A stretch of DNA of 64,000 nt from Viridibacillus arenosi (GTDB taxonomy: Bacteria; Bacillota; Bacilli; Bacillales_A; Planococcaceae). The first letter of the stretch is position 1, and each line of letters opens with the position of its first letter. The notes below the pieces were generated by a model. The model was not told the DNA's origin. It saw only the letters and a program-made list of their open reading frames with translations, and did no database searches. Of the stretch, positions 1 through 10,569 are shown in pieces. The position numbers and the translations under genes were made by a program. The stretch is taken from the NCBI RefSeq assembly GCF_001955655.1, contig NZ_MSPW01000001.1, positions 248,001 to 312,000 on the forward strand, given 5' to 3'.

Positions 1-276
1 TAAAACTAATTCCCTCAATCCGATCAAGTTTGATGCGGATTTTAACTGCTTTTTCGAAGTGAAAATCGAGCGTGAATAGAGTGAGGGAGCGGAGACTCGC
101 TGCCAATCGAACCTTGGAATAACGGAGCCGTCCCCGGGGTCTTGTGGGGTTCCTTCGCCTGATTACAAGGAAAGGTCTAAATAGGAATCTGTGGAAAGGT
201 GTTCAAAGAAGAAAACGCGTGGGTTTCCATGATTTCCTTCGTTAAAACCCTTTCCTGTTTGTTGCATTTTTACTTT
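1..276. other. Left-edge stretch without an identifiable gene
   Basis: No convincing gene is visible. The minus strand has a frame that stays open from about 125 through the left edge and could be the start of a gene lying outside the window, but it has no clear Shine-Dalgarno sequence or recognisable motif. Bases 100-165 are noticeably richer in G and C than the surroundings. Confidence 0.3.
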
Positions 277-1182
277 TTAGTTAATATCTTGATCAGAAAA
301 AGTTTCAGATTTATGAAATTGATTCATGATGTTTATAAATTCTTTTGTAGCAGGTGTTACTTCATCAAATGAGTGTGCAATTATACCGACATCACGAGTT
401 ATCTTTGGATTAATATCCTTTACGAGTAAATTATGAGCTACAGAAGAAAGTGTAAAGTTTGAAGTAACACCTATACCTAAATTATTTTTGACCATAGTAA
501 TTAAAGTTTCGACATTTTGGACTGTTAGATTCTCTTTAAATTCAATATTATTTTTTTGAAACATGTTTGATATAGCGGTTTCATGTCCTCCTTTGCAAAA
601 AATAATTTCATTACAATATTTTACCAGATCAACGTTTTTTTCTTGACTTAATTGATGATTATGAGGAAGTATTGCGACCATATAATCATGGTAGAGTATT
701 TCAAATTCATATGGATCAAAGGGAGATATACTAATCCCTATATCAACAGTTCGATCCTTCACCCATTCTTTTATTTGATTTGAGGTTCCTTCTGCTAATT
801 CTATATTTACAAGTGGATATTTCGACATGAATAATGCGATGGGCTCAGGTAGAATATTTGTTGATGCAGCAGGAACAGAGCCAATCTTAACCTTACCACT
901 GAGAAGTTTATTTTCCCGATTAGCAACTTGATATATTTTATTCTCAATACCTTTCAATTGTCTCGCTAATATAAGAATTTCTTTTCCCACTTCAGTGAGC
1001 GTTAGTCCATTTTTCTTATCCCTATTAAACAATTTAATATTCAGGGATTCCTCTAAATTTTTTACCGCCTTACTGACTGCTGGCTGTGAAATAAATAACT
1101 CTTTAGACGCCTCTGTAATATTCATTTTTTCTGCGACTTTCAAAAATATTTGAAGGTTATTCAAATTTATATTCATAACCAA
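277..1182 (-). CDS. LysR-family transcriptional regulator
   Basis: The 301-aa protein has the standard LysR layout: an N-terminal winged helix-turn-helix (about residues 5-65, with the typical ISQPAVSKAVKNLE recognition helix) followed by a periplasmic-binding-like effector domain. Family members usually control a divergent gene in response to a small ligand. Here the upstream side holds no intact divergent gene within the window, so the target is unknown. A TTG start is chosen because GGAGG lies 9 bases ahead of it, whereas the in-frame ATG two codons later would be too far from that site. The family is certain; the ligand cannot be read from the sequence. Confidence 0.9.
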   Translation of the reverse strand: MVMNINLNNLQIFLKVAEKMNITEASKELFISQPAVSKAVKNLEESLNIKLFNRDKKNGLTLTEVGKEILILARQLKGIENKIYQVANRENKLLSGKVKIGSVPAASTNILPEPIALFMSKYPLVNIELAEGTSNQIKEWVKDRTVDIGISISPFDPYEFEILYHDYMVAILPHNHQLSQEKNVDLVKYCNEIIFCKGGHETAISNMFQKNNIEFKENLTVQNVETLITMVKNNLGIGVTSNFTLSSVAHNLLVKDINPKITRDVGIIAHSFDEVTPATKEFINIMNQFHKSETFSDQDIN

Positions 1183-1558
1183 TTAGTTATACCTCCTATG
1201 TTAAGAGAATATCCCTTTAAATAGATATATAATGGTGTTTATGTGTGGCTTGATTTAAATTGCTAAGGTATTTAATTTTTGCACACAATAATATCATGAG
1301 CATGTCCCGTAAAGGTACGCCCGCTGATAATGCCCCCAATTTGACGTCCAAAAAGACTTCTTCCTTGTCTTTTACAATAGCGAGTATTTATTATTTTTAG
1401 TAAGTGAATACGACGTCAAAAAATGATAGTTCGCACAGATTATGCACTCCACCTGATTTCAACTGGAGCTAGATGAAGATACCGAAGAAATGAAGCTTAC
1501 TTTGAATATGGATTTTCCTACCAAAATCCATATCCAATTCCACACCTCTACGTAGCGA
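1183..1558. other. Gene-poor gap with a perfect hairpin
   Basis: No intact gene is seen. A perfect 11-bp inverted repeat (ATATGGATTTT and its complement around six bases) lies at 1506-1533. On the minus strand about 1270-1400 an open stretch reads like a protein C-terminus (containing GRQIGGIISGRTFTGHAHD), but it has no start signal, so it may be a gene remnant. Confidence 0.35.
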
Positions 1559-1578
1559 AAGACTGCCTAAGCAGTCTT
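1559..1578 (-). terminator. Hairpin after mnmA
   Basis: AAGACTGC and its complement flank a four-base loop ten bases beyond the mnmA stop codon. The T-run on the minus strand is short, so it is a modest terminator at best. Confidence 0.5.
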
Positions 1579-1587
1579 CTCACAAGT

Positions 1588-3044
<1,457 letters not shown>

Positions 3045-3050
<6 letters not shown>

Positions 3051-3275
3051 TTCCCGTGAATCTATTTCCTTTTCTCTACGCAATTTATCCGGTGTTACAT
3101 CATTTCCTAGTGAATCGAGTACAGTCATTTTTGAAAAAGTTTCGCGAACTTGTCCGCGAATTTCGCGTAAGTAGTCTTTGCGTAATACTTGTTGCTCAAT
3201 CCGTTCAGCACTTGTCAAACCTTCTTCACGCTGTTTTTTCGCTAATTCATTAATACGCCCTAAGTTATTTATCAT
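3045..3275 (-). CDS. DUF896 (YnzC-like) small protein
   Basis: A 76-aa protein matching the YnzC/DUF896 family in size and pattern: an N-terminal INELAKKQREEGLTSAE helical hairpin and a C-terminal GNDVTPDKLRREK. Bacillus members are small helical-bundle proteins of uncertain function, some linked to the SOS response. The stop codon falls at the edge of the desulfurase remnant, so the final two or three residues may have been changed by that rearrangement. A weak purine-rich site precedes the ATG. Confidence 0.85.
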
Positions 3276-3478
3276 CTTATTTCATCTCTATTCTCTTCAT
3301 TAATTTTGCTTATAATTTATAGCATGAGTCACTTTTAAAGGTTTTGGTGCAAAAATATCTAAACAACAGCAATTGACCTCTAAAACATGGACATTATATT
3401 CTGTTCCTACTTTTTTACAATAAACAATAATAAAATGACATATTTCCTGTACTCAACAGAAAATATGTCACTTACCCT

Positions 3479-4126
3479 TTATATGCTGAGTCTTTTCTTC
3501 TCATCACCTACAGTTGTTTTACCACTATGACCATTATATAAAACAACGTCATCTGGCAATGATAGAATCAAATTTAAACTTCGTATCAGGTCCTGTTCAT
3601 TTCCACCTTCATATTGAGTGGATCCAATACTACCTTTAAAGATGGTATCACCAACAAACGCTATTTTATCCTGTGCATTATAATACATAACTTGATCCAT
3701 TGAATGACCGGGAGTATGTGTCATCGTTACTTTAAAATTCGAATTAGCTGACAGTTCAAACGTTTCACCTGATTGTACATAGCGCACATCATCAACTATG
3801 ATATGTCTATTGCATAAAGCTGATAAGTTCATTCTCGCATTTTGCACATATTCCCGCCCGAGTTCGTGCATATAAACAGGGATATTTAATTTATTTCTAA
3901 TTTTATCGACTGCACCTATGTGATCAAAATGTCCATGTGTTAATAATATTTTTTCGATATGATAACCATTGGATTCTATCACATGTAATATTTTCTCTGC
4001 TTCTGCACCGGGATCAAATAAAAACCCATGTTTCGTATCCTGATCAATATATAAAAATGCATTTGCATAAAATACATCTTTTACTGTTAATTGATGTACA
4101 ACGCTTCGATTATTAATTACATCCAT
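3479..4126 (-). CDS. Metallo-beta-lactamase-fold hydrolase (glyoxalase II-like)
   Basis: The protein (about 215 aa) carries the zinc-binding signature THGHFDHIG (HxHxDH), a downstream HTPGHS histidine, the FVGDTIF aspartate and a C-terminal YNGHSG histidine, i.e. a complete two-metal site. Family members hydrolyse thioesters such as S-lactoylglutathione or bacillithiol conjugates, or act as persulfide dioxygenases. The ATG at 4126 is chosen because AGGAATGAG sits 11 bases upstream. The gene overlaps the end of the DsbA-family gene by 14 bases and so is probably translationally coupled to it. With the ArsR gene this forms a thiol- or redox-themed operon. The exact substrate is not readable. 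Confidence 0.88.
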   Translation of the reverse strand: MDVINNRSVVHQLTVKDVFYANAFLYIDQDTKHGFLFDPGAEAEKILHVIESNGYHIEKILLTHGHFDHIGAVDKIRNKLNIPVYMHELGREYVQNARMNLSALCNRHIIVDDVRYVQSGETFELSANSNFKVTMTHTPGHSMDQVMYYNAQDKIAFVGDTIFKGSIGSTQYEGGNEQDLIRSLNLILSLPDDVVLYNGHSGKTTVGDEKKRLSI

Positions 4127-4796
4127 CAATACCACAGCTCATTCCTGATAAATCATTATTCTGACTATCATCCTGCATTGCTTGTTTTAACGCCGTTTTA
4201 AATGTTTCGACATTCTGAGCACCACTCAAATTGATTTCTCCATTAATCAAGAAGTAAGGTACACCTCGGACTCCCATTGAATATGCCTGCGTTTCATCTT
4301 TACGTACATCACTTTCAAATTCATTAGAATTCAAAACTTTTTCTACTTCATTTTCACCTAGTCCATTTTTCACAGCAATTTCTTTTAGTACATTTTTATC
4401 GCTCAACTCTAAATTATCAGTGAAATAGGCTTTGAATAAATCTTTTGCAATCGTTTTGTTTCCCTGTTTTGCTGCATAGTGTGTTAAGCGATGAGCATCC
4501 ATTGTGTTTGTATATCGTGTAGTATAATATTTGAAATCAATACCTTCGTTTTTACCATACTGCTCTATTTGTCTAATTCTTTCTGCCGCCATACTATTAG
4601 ATAGACCATATTTTTTTGCGAAACGATCTTCTGTATTGGATACGACTTCGTAACTAGTGTTAGGATCTAATTCGAAACTTCTCATTTCAATATTTACTTG
4701 ATCTTTAATTCCTAGCTCATTCATTGCTTTTTCCAATCTTGCTTCTCCAATATAACAGAAGGGACATGCATAATCTGACCATATTTCAATTTTCAT
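4113..4796 (-). CDS. DsbA-family (FrnE-like) thiol oxidoreductase
   Basis: A 227-aa cytoplasmic thioredoxin-fold protein without signal peptide. The active-site CPFC lies at residues 11-14, the inserted helical domain occupies roughly 60-170, and the cis-proline loop reads GVRGVPYF. This matches the FrnE/YwbO branch of DsbA-like oxidoreductases, which act on cytoplasmic disulfides under oxidative stress. The C-terminus has two further cysteines (SCGIDGC), a possible extra redox or metal pair. It lies 41 bases downstream of the ArsR regulator, which probably controls it, and overlaps the following hydrolase gene. Confidence 0.92.
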   Translation of the reverse strand: MKIEIWSDYACPFCYIGEARLEKAMNELGIKDQVNIEMRSFELDPNTSYEVVSNTEDRFAKKYGLSNSMAAERIRQIEQYGKNEGIDFKYYTTRYTNTMDAHRLTHYAAKQGNKTIAKDLFKAYFTDNLELSDKNVLKEIAVKNGLGENEVEKVLNSNEFESDVRKDETQAYSMGVRGVPYFLINGEINLSGAQNVETFKTALKQAMQDDSQNNDLSGMSCGIDGCN

Positions 4797-4837
4797 TTTT
4801 ATTACCTCTTTTCAAATTTTGAGATTTTTTCTAAATC

Positions 4838-5161
4838 CTATAGATTCGTTTCTATAAAGTTTGCTAACTCATGTATCAGTTGCTCATTGCGTTTATAGTA
4901 TGTCCACTTTCCGATGCGTCTTGCTTCGACCAGACCTGCACGCTGTAAAGTTGATAAATATTGAGATGTAGTAGACTGATTCATCTCAAGCTTATCTCTA
5001 ATCAGGCTTACACAGACCCCTACTTCATCCATTTCCTCTATCGCTTGTCGCTTTGTATCAAAATGCGTTGTAGGATCTTTTAACCAGTATAATATCTTCA
5101 GTCTCGCTTCATTAGATAATGCTTTAAATAAATCAACCTGATCAAATTGATTTTTCGTCAT
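4838..5161 (-). CDS. ArsR-family transcriptional regulator
   Basis: A 107-aa winged-helix protein with the ArsR pattern: FKALSNEARLKILYWL at the N-terminus, recognition helix NQSTTSQYLSTLQRAGLV and wing RRIGKWTYYKR. A single cysteine (GVCVSLI) could sense oxidants or metals, but the classical ELCVCDL metal site is absent. It heads the operon with the DsbA-like and metallo-hydrolase genes and likely represses it. Its first ~40 codons and promoter are duplicated, in diverged form, at 6616-6813. Confidence 0.92.
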   Translation of the reverse strand: MTKNQFDQVDLFKALSNEARLKILYWLKDPTTHFDTKRQAIEEMDEVGVCVSLIRDKLEMNQSTTSQYLSTLQRAGLVEARRIGKWTYYKRNEQLIHELANFIETNL

Positions 5162-5238
5162 GAATTCACCTCACTGTTTCTTTATACATATCATTATATC
5201 ACAATATATCGATATATAAACATGTGAGCTCGTAGTTT
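5044..5238. repeat. Direct repeat copy 1 (arsR 5' end and promoter)
   Basis: This segment covers the first ~40 codons of arsR and its upstream AT-rich promoter. It matches 6616-6813 in the same orientation with scattered substitutions, from CTTGTCGCTTTG at one end to the GCTC–GTTTTTT/GATTTTTT stretch at the other. The two copies bracket the broken antiporter gene. Confidence 0.9.
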
Positions 5239-6459
5239 TTTCTTCCTTTAATACCTCAGGTTTTGGTTTTTCCTTTAGATCTTCAAACTTAAATACTTTA
5301 TTAAGTCCACGATAGATATGTTTAGATTCTTTCGTAAGCAGAGGTCCCAAAATAGCCAGAATCAAGACGTAAACAGCAGCGAAAGGCTGGATAATCATCA
5401 TGAGTCCGCCAGCTTGAGCCATGTTAGCTAGAATAATGGAAAATTCACCTCGGGAGACGATGGTAAGACCGATATTAGAAGAGGCTTTCGTCGAAAGTCC
5501 CGCACTTCGTCCGGCAAGCATTCCGGCTATAAAGTTACCTATGAGAGTAACGACTACGGCAATTAGGGCTAGCCAAACGGCTTCTCCACCGAGCGCCAAA
5601 GGATCAATAGATAATCCGAAGCTGAAAAAGAATATGGCACCAAAGAAATCTTTGAATGGCATAATTAAATGCTCGATTCGATTCGCGTGAGTTGTTTCTG
5701 CAAGAACCAGTCCGCGAGAAGTGCACCGATTGCTTCAGCAACGTGAATCGTTTCAGAGAACCCTGCTACGAGGAACAAAGAACCAAAAATAACGAGGCCA
5801 AACAACTCATTGTTACGAATGTTAAGCAATTTATTGAGCAAAGGTACCAGTTTGCGTCCTACAATAATCACAACGAGCATATAACCAAGTGCAATCAGTG
5901 CACTTACAATGACACCGCCAACCGAAGAGGAATCACTGAGAACAAATCCTGAAAGAATCGAAATGTATACAGCGAGGAATACATCTTCAAACATAATAAT
6001 TCCAAGAATCATTTCCGTTTCAGGATTAGCGGTTCTTTTCAGATCAACCAATACTTTCGCTACAATGGCACTAGACGAAATGGTAGTAATTCCCGCAATA
6101 ATTAGTGCTTCTGTGACCGGGAAATCTGACATAAAACCCAACAAGAGTCCAAGCGTAAAGTTAATACCTAAATAAATACTTCCACCAACCACAATAGATT
6201 TTCCTGATTTAATCAACCTTCCGACTGAAAATTCAAGCCTAGATAGAAGAGAAGGAAAAGTACACCTATGCGACCAAGGAATGAGATAAAGGGGTCGCTC
6301 TCAATAAAACGAAAATCGAAATGCCATATCTGGCGGTCCTACCGCCATACCAATCAAAATATAGAAAGGGATGACGGAAAACCGCAGTTTAGAGGAAATC
6401 AATCCGGCTGCCGCGATAAGTACAATTGCCAAACCGACTTCAAGTACTAAATGATCCAT
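5171..6459 (-). pseudogene. CPA2 monovalent cation/proton antiporter (KhtU/KefB-like), frameshifted
   Basis: The recovered protein begins MDHLVLEVGLAIVL at 6459 and continues through LRFSVIPFYILIGM, LIKSGKSIVVGG, many transmembrane helices, RGLVLAETTHANRIEHLIM and KDFFGAIFFFSFGLSID. At least three frame changes break it: around 6300-6320, near 6220-6240 and near 5700. The C-terminus is fused to the arsR-promoter repeat and ends in unrelated residues next to the ArsR start. Intact relatives are ~390-aa K+ or Na+/H+ antiporters, often paired with a TrkA_C regulatory protein. The ~100 bases upstream (6470-6560) have a minus-strand frame that could be the tail of such a partner, though this is weak. 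The gene cannot make a full transporter. Confidence 0.88.
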
Positions 6460-6615
6460 CGTTCACCTACTTCCAACCTATTAGATTTGTTTTCATTTTT
6501 GTTGCTAATCTCGATGATTTTATCATCGAATGGTGTAAAACTTGACGCGATTTACAGTTGTGTTAGTAAACCCATTGGTGAACCGGATATCCGTTATAAC
6601 TCAGGCGCTACAACC

Positions 6616-6813
6616 CTTGTCGCTTTGTATCAAAATGCTTTGTAGGTTCTTTTAAGCAGTATAATATCTTCAGTCTCGCTTCATTAGATAATGCATTAAA
6701 TAAATCAACCTGATTAAATTGAATTTTCGTCACGACTTCACCTCACTATCATTTTTATATACATCATCATATCACAATATTACGATATGTAAATATATAA
6801 GCTCACGATTTTT
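6616..6813. repeat. Direct repeat copy 2 (diverged arsR 5' end and promoter)
   Basis: This is a second copy of 5044-5238 in the same orientation. It preserves the start region of arsR (minus strand, ACG in place of the ATG) and most of the promoter but no complete gene. Beyond it, to 7082, I see only a promoterless open stretch (6880-7013) coding for a short hydrophobic tail, plus AT-rich DNA. Confidence 0.9.
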
Positions 6814-7082
6814 TGCATGGTGTTATCAAAAAAAAAATAGGCTAAAGAAATAATAAATGAGGTAAAAAAATAAAGCATTAACAATTGATCAGAAAGACTT
6901 CAGTATTAAAACCATTCAAAAACACCCCTCGATCTCTCGAGAGGTATTTTTGAATTTACTGCTTGTTGGAGCTATTTTGATAGCAGCTCTTTATGTCGGT
7001 TTAAATCAAAGTTGAACTGTTTTGAAAAAGTCGCACCATTTTGAAGAAAGTTTAACCGTTTTAAGCCTATCAAAAATAGAGA

Positions 7083-7964
7083 TTATCTTGGTTCTCTCAA
7101 TTTTTCAAAGGCAAAATCAATACAGGCAACCTCTAAACAAATGGAGGGATCAATACTTAAAATATCTTTAGCTGTTCTCTTTCCATTCTTGTGAAATAGC
7201 TCTACTAACGTAGAAAACTCTTCTTCGCTTAGTCCGTGGCGAAAAGATGCAATTTCTATAAGTGCATTGTTCTTATAGACAGCACCATGAAAAAAGCCAT
7301 TATGCTTATTAAATTTGGTCAGTATGATGGTAACGTATTTATAGTTTTTGATTTTCACCCAATTTGACGATCGTGTATCACTCTTCCACGGACTTTGTTT
7401 CTTCTTCGCAACGATACCCTCACCGTTATAATCCTTAACTAAGTTCCATATTTTTCGACTGTCATCAAAAACCTCTATTATTTGCTAGCGGCTTTTATCG
7501 AGATAATTTAAAGTAAGTGGAAAGTTTAATCGTTTAAAGAGTTCACTTAGTTTTTGTTTTCTTTCGGTGTATTGTATGTTAGAGATATTCTCTCCTTTTT
7601 CAGTCATGTAATCAAAAACTACATTATGACAAGGGAATGAATTTGCATGCTGTACAATCGTATTTTGACTCCTCATTCGGCCCCTGGTCTGAACGACAGA
7701 AAAAATACTTTGAAAGTTATTCGTTAGATATACTAACTCCCCGTCTAAACTAAGAGGTAAAAACGGTTTGATGCGTTCTCTTATATCATTACAAAAGCTA
7801 ATGATCTCCGGAAATTTAGAATTTAGAATGTTTCCGTGCCGGCTCTTTAATATAGGTTCGTCCACCCACTCCAATCCGCACCTAAAACCATCATATTTCG
7901 TTTCATATAACCATTCAGTCGATGTTGGTATTTCTTCTGCAGCTGTTAGTAGCATAGGCTTCAA
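7083..7964 (-). pseudogene. ligD: NHEJ DNA ligase LigD, in-frame stop and 3' truncation
   Basis: The frame encodes the ATP-dependent ligase domain of Bacillus-type LigD. The adenylation lysine is in KYDGFR (residue 23), LSLDGELVYL and GEGIVAKKK (ligase motif IV) follow, then NWVKIKNYKYV (motif V). A TAG at 7485-7487 interrupts the same frame between LDKSR and QIIEVFDDS with no shift, so a single base change would reopen it. The gene then stops after LREPR, just where family members continue into the ~300-aa polymerase/primase domain, which is absent. It is divergent from intact ku with 113 bases between the starts. Confidence 0.9.
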
Positions 7965-8077
7965 ATTATTACCAACCTACTTTCGATTCTATTCGTTTTT
8001 ATCTTTTGACTTTTTGGTTTATTGATACATAAATGTAGTTGAAATATTACATAGTAGAAAAAAAAGAAGGTGAAATC

Positions 8078-8899
8078 ATGCATACAGTTTGGAAAGGTAG
8101 TATTAGTTTTGGTTTAGTTAATATACCGGTTAAACTCCATACGGCCACTGAAAACAAAGATATTAAGCTTAGACAGCTTCATAAAGACTGTAATACACCA
8201 ATCAGTTATAAGAAAGTTTGCGAAGGATGCAATAAAGAAGTGAAAGATGAGGATATAGTAAAGGCTTACGAATATGCAAAAAATAAGTTTGTAGTTTTAG
8301 ATGCTGAAGAATTAGAAAACTTAAGAAAAGAAAATGAAGATAAAGCGGTTGAAATAATTGATTTCGTGAAAATAGAAGAGATTGATCCAATTTATTTTGA
8401 CCGTTCATATTTTTTGTCTCCTGATGCAACTGGTAGCAAGGCTTATTCACTATTAAGAAAGACTTTAGAGGAATCTGGAAAAATAGGTGTAGCAAAAATT
8501 GTTATTAGATCAAAAGAACAGTTAGCGATTGTACGTGTTTATAAAGATTCTCTGGTAATGGAAACAATTCTTTTTCCAGATGAAGTACGAAATGTTGTCG
8601 ATGTACCGAACATACCAAGCGAACAAACAGTAGTTAAAAAAGAATTGGATACTGCTCTATTGCTGGTTAAACAATTAACAACCGTATTTGAACCCACAAA
8701 ATACACAGACGAGTATCGAACTTCATTGATGGAATTGATTGAAGAAAAGAAAAATAGTAGTACCGTAACTGCAAGTGATAGACAAAACCCAATGCCCGAT
8801 AATGTTATGGATTTAATGACTGCTTTACAAGCCTCACTGGATAAAACTAAGAAGAAACCAACTCGAAAAAAGAAAACTGCAAAAGCAAAAACCTCTTAA
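8078..8899 (+). CDS. ku: Ku homodimer DNA end-binding protein
   Basis: The 273-aa protein matches bacterial Ku from its first residues (MHTVWKGSISFGLVNIPVKL) through the ring core to a lysine-rich tail (KKKPTRKKKTAKAKTS), which in relatives aids DNA binding and LigD recruitment. It binds double-strand ends and delivers the NHEJ ligase, typically in spores or stationary cells. The ATG at 8078 follows AGAAGGTGA closely; an upstream in-frame ATG lacks such a site. The partner ligD next door is broken, so Ku must work with another ligase, or the pathway is being lost. Confidence 0.96.
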   Translation: MHTVWKGSISFGLVNIPVKLHTATENKDIKLRQLHKDCNTPISYKKVCEGCNKEVKDEDIVKAYEYAKNKFVVLDAEELENLRKENEDKAVEIIDFVKIEEIDPIYFDRSYFLSPDATGSKAYSLLRKTLEESGKIGVAKIVIRSKEQLAIVRVYKDSLVMETILFPDEVRNVVDVPNIPSEQTVVKKELDTALLLVKQLTTVFEPTKYTDEYRTSLMELIEEKKNSSTVTASDRQNPMPDNVMDLMTALQASLDKTKKKPTRKKKTAKAKTS

Positions 8900-8908
8900 T
8901 AAAAAAAA

Positions 8909-8946
8909 CGAATCACTCGACTTAGTTGAGTGGTTCGCTTTTTTTT
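8909..8946 (+). terminator. ku terminator
   Basis: CGAATCACTC pairs with GAGTGGTTCG around a nine-base loop, followed by a run of eight T residues. Confidence 0.85.
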
Positions 8947-9007
8947 CTATTTTCCTGTTACTTAATAGCACTGATGCTTAGGTTATTTTCCTTAATAGAG
9001 TCAATAC

Positions 9008-9628
9008 TTATTTTGCGGTAATTGTAGCAATTACTCTTAATTTAGACGAACTTTTTATTTCGCTAGGAAGTATTAAACTATTAATACTGGAAACTAAAGA
9101 GACATTTGAACCATGATAAAATGCTTGAGTAACAAACTTTGAACAATAATTTGATCCTATGTTATCGATGTTATGACTCAAAAGATTATACGATTGAGCA
9201 CTACTAATATTTTTTGTTGCCCAGGTTGCAGCACCACTAGCACCACTAGTTGGTCTTAGAACTGTTATTGTATTACCTGTAGGATGTCTATCAAAAAATT
9301 CTTTAGTAATTGTTGATCTACCTGCTGGAGTTCCAGTTAGAACTTCCTTAACCTTGAAATCAGTACCAATTATTACAGTATGACCAACTAAGCCGGTTGA
9401 CCATCCTTTGGAAGTATATAAAACATCACCTGGGTACATTTCTAAGGTAGAATTAGGATAAAGAGGATTCCCAACACTAAGAGGTTCTTTTTCTTTTTCT
9501 TGTTCAGATTCAATTTCATTTTCTACATTTTGGGTTTCGTGTTCTGCTGCCTGAACTGAATTTGATAACCCCGAAAAAACAATAAAAAAGACAAATAATG
9601 CAGAAATTAGTAATAATATTTTTCTCAT
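9008..9628 (-). CDS. Secreted YiiX/YebB-like permuted papain-fold hydrolase
   Basis: The 206-aa protein has a Sec signal peptide (about residues 1-28, ending VQAA), an acidic linker and a permuted NlpC/P60-type domain. The order His (GLVGHTVIIG, H83) before Cys (NYCSKFVTQAFY, C162) and the PGDVLYT entry are characteristic of the YiiX-like amidase/peptidase clan, whose members cut amide bonds in cell wall or lipids. It is a single-gene unit facing the DUF3139 gene across a 115-bp divergent promoter. The target is unknown; the catalytic pair looks intact. Confidence 0.8.
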   Translation of the reverse strand: MRKILLLISALFVFFIVFSGLSNSVQAAEHETQNVENEIESEQEKEKEPLSVGNPLYPNSTLEMYPGDVLYTSKGWSTGLVGHTVIIGTDFKVKEVLTGTPAGRSTITKEFFDRHPTGNTITVLRPTSGASGAATWATKNISSAQSYNLLSHNIDNIGSNYCSKFVTQAFYHGSNVSLVSSINSLILPSEIKSSSKLRVIATITAK

Positions 9629-9743
9629 AAAGTAGCCCCCTAGTTATTTTTTATCTATTACCATATAATAGCATATATTAACCGCATTACAAATATATTA
9701 TAAAATTGGATATTATTTACTTTTTTATAAGGAGGTGACACAT

Positions 9744-10091
9744 TTGCGTAAAATAAAAAAAATTATAGCGATTGTTCTACTTGTACTTATCCTTGTTTCT
9801 GCTTTAAAAATCCAAAATATTAGAACTACTTACGAAGAGAGAGTGAATAGTTATCTCTTGAATGAACAGGGCTATGAAAAGAAAGAAATTAAATCTATTA
9901 AAACAAAATATAACTTTAAAATGCCTCCATTCTATACAATAGTAATTTTTGAAGATGAGCCTTTTGTTAAATATTGCTATTTCGCTCACAACGAAGGCAG
10001 AGTAAAGCAATTCGATTATATTCTTACAGAAGAGGCGAAAAAAATAGATATTGATGAATCTAAATTAAAGCATTATGTACCTTATGAGTAA
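9744..10091 (+). CDS. DUF3139-like membrane-anchored small protein
   Basis: A 115-aa protein with one N-terminal transmembrane helix (about residues 5-25, IIAIVLLVLILVSAL) and a soluble part containing LNEQGYEKKEIKSIKTKY, a pattern seen in DUF3139 proteins of Firmicutes. No catalytic motif is visible. TTG at 9744 is taken as start because GGAGGTGA precedes it by five bases; an in-frame GTG lies inside that site and cannot be used. A strong terminator follows. Function unknown. Confidence 0.7.
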   Translation: MRKIKKIIAIVLLVLILVSALKIQNIRTTYEERVNSYLLNEQGYEKKEIKSIKTKYNFKMPPFYTIVIFEDEPFVKYCYFAHNEGRVKQFDYILTEEAKKIDIDESKLKHYVPYE

Positions 10092-10161
10092 CATCCATTG
10101 CTGTTCCAAATAAGAAAACGGGTTATCAATGTGACAAGGATTATGCAAAAACCTCGTAACT

Positions 10162-10207
10162 AAAAAAGCGTTTACTCTAATTATTGTTTTTGAGTAAACG
10201 CTTTTTT
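10162..10207 (+). terminator. Bidirectional-looking terminator
   Basis: AAAAAAGCGTTTACTC pairs perfectly with GAGTAAACGCTTTTTT around a 14-base loop. Confidence 0.88.
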
Positions 10208-10330
10208 GCTATTTTTCTTATTTTGTTGTAAGTGTTTAGAAAGGTAGAATATAGTTTGTAAAAGCATAGAATGTAGTGACCATAAATAATAATCACCTAC
10301 TATCAATTGCTTACAAATTGGCCAAGGTTT

Positions 10331-10537
10331 CTAGATCTGCTCACCTGTTAAAATCCAATCCACAGCAACATCAAAGTATATTGCAAGCAGTTTGATTGCT
10401 TCAATTTGTGGTAGAATTTGATCAGTTTCCCATGCTTTGATTTGAATATCAGGATAATTAATATCTCTAGCTAATACGTCTAACGATAATTCAGCGTTTT
10501 CACGTAATATTCTTAACCTATTTGCTATACTTTTCAA
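10331..10537 (-). CDS. XRE-family helix-turn-helix protein
   Basis: This 68-aa protein consists almost entirely of a Cro/C1-type HTH (IANRLRILRENAELSLDVLARDINYPDIQIKAWE, then LPQIEAIKLLAIYFDVAVDWILTGE). Stand-alone HTH proteins of this size are common in phage, toxin-antitoxin and accessory regions. The C-terminal 'DWILTGE' is typical of phage-type repressors. It lies just downstream of the gene at 10570 on the same strand and may be co-transcribed. Confidence 0.8.
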   Translation of the reverse strand: MKSIANRLRILRENAELSLDVLARDINYPDIQIKAWETDQILPQIEAIKLLAIYFDVAVDWILTGEQI

Positions 10538-10569
10538 TTTACTCCCTCTTTTTAATCAAAAATATTTAT

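Noticed and set aside
100-165. GC-rich patch near the left edge, considered as rRNA spacer or tRNA
   Set aside because: No cloverleaf or rRNA motif could be built; only the base composition stands out.
3310-3430. Minus-strand open stretch containing NVHVLEVNCCCLDIFAPK
   Set aside because: No start codon with ribosome site; could be a fragment, but I could not tie it to any family.
6451-6645. Plus-strand frame containing KLDAIYSCVSKPIGEPDIRYNSG
   Set aside because: It reads through the upstream end of the broken antiporter and into the arsR repeat; the composite origin makes it a chance frame.
6880-7013. Short frame ending LIAALYVGLNQS, weakly similar to a frame at 19104-19178
   Set aside because: Neither copy has a start signal and the similarity is limited to a few hydrophobic residues, so a shared gene family cannot be supported.
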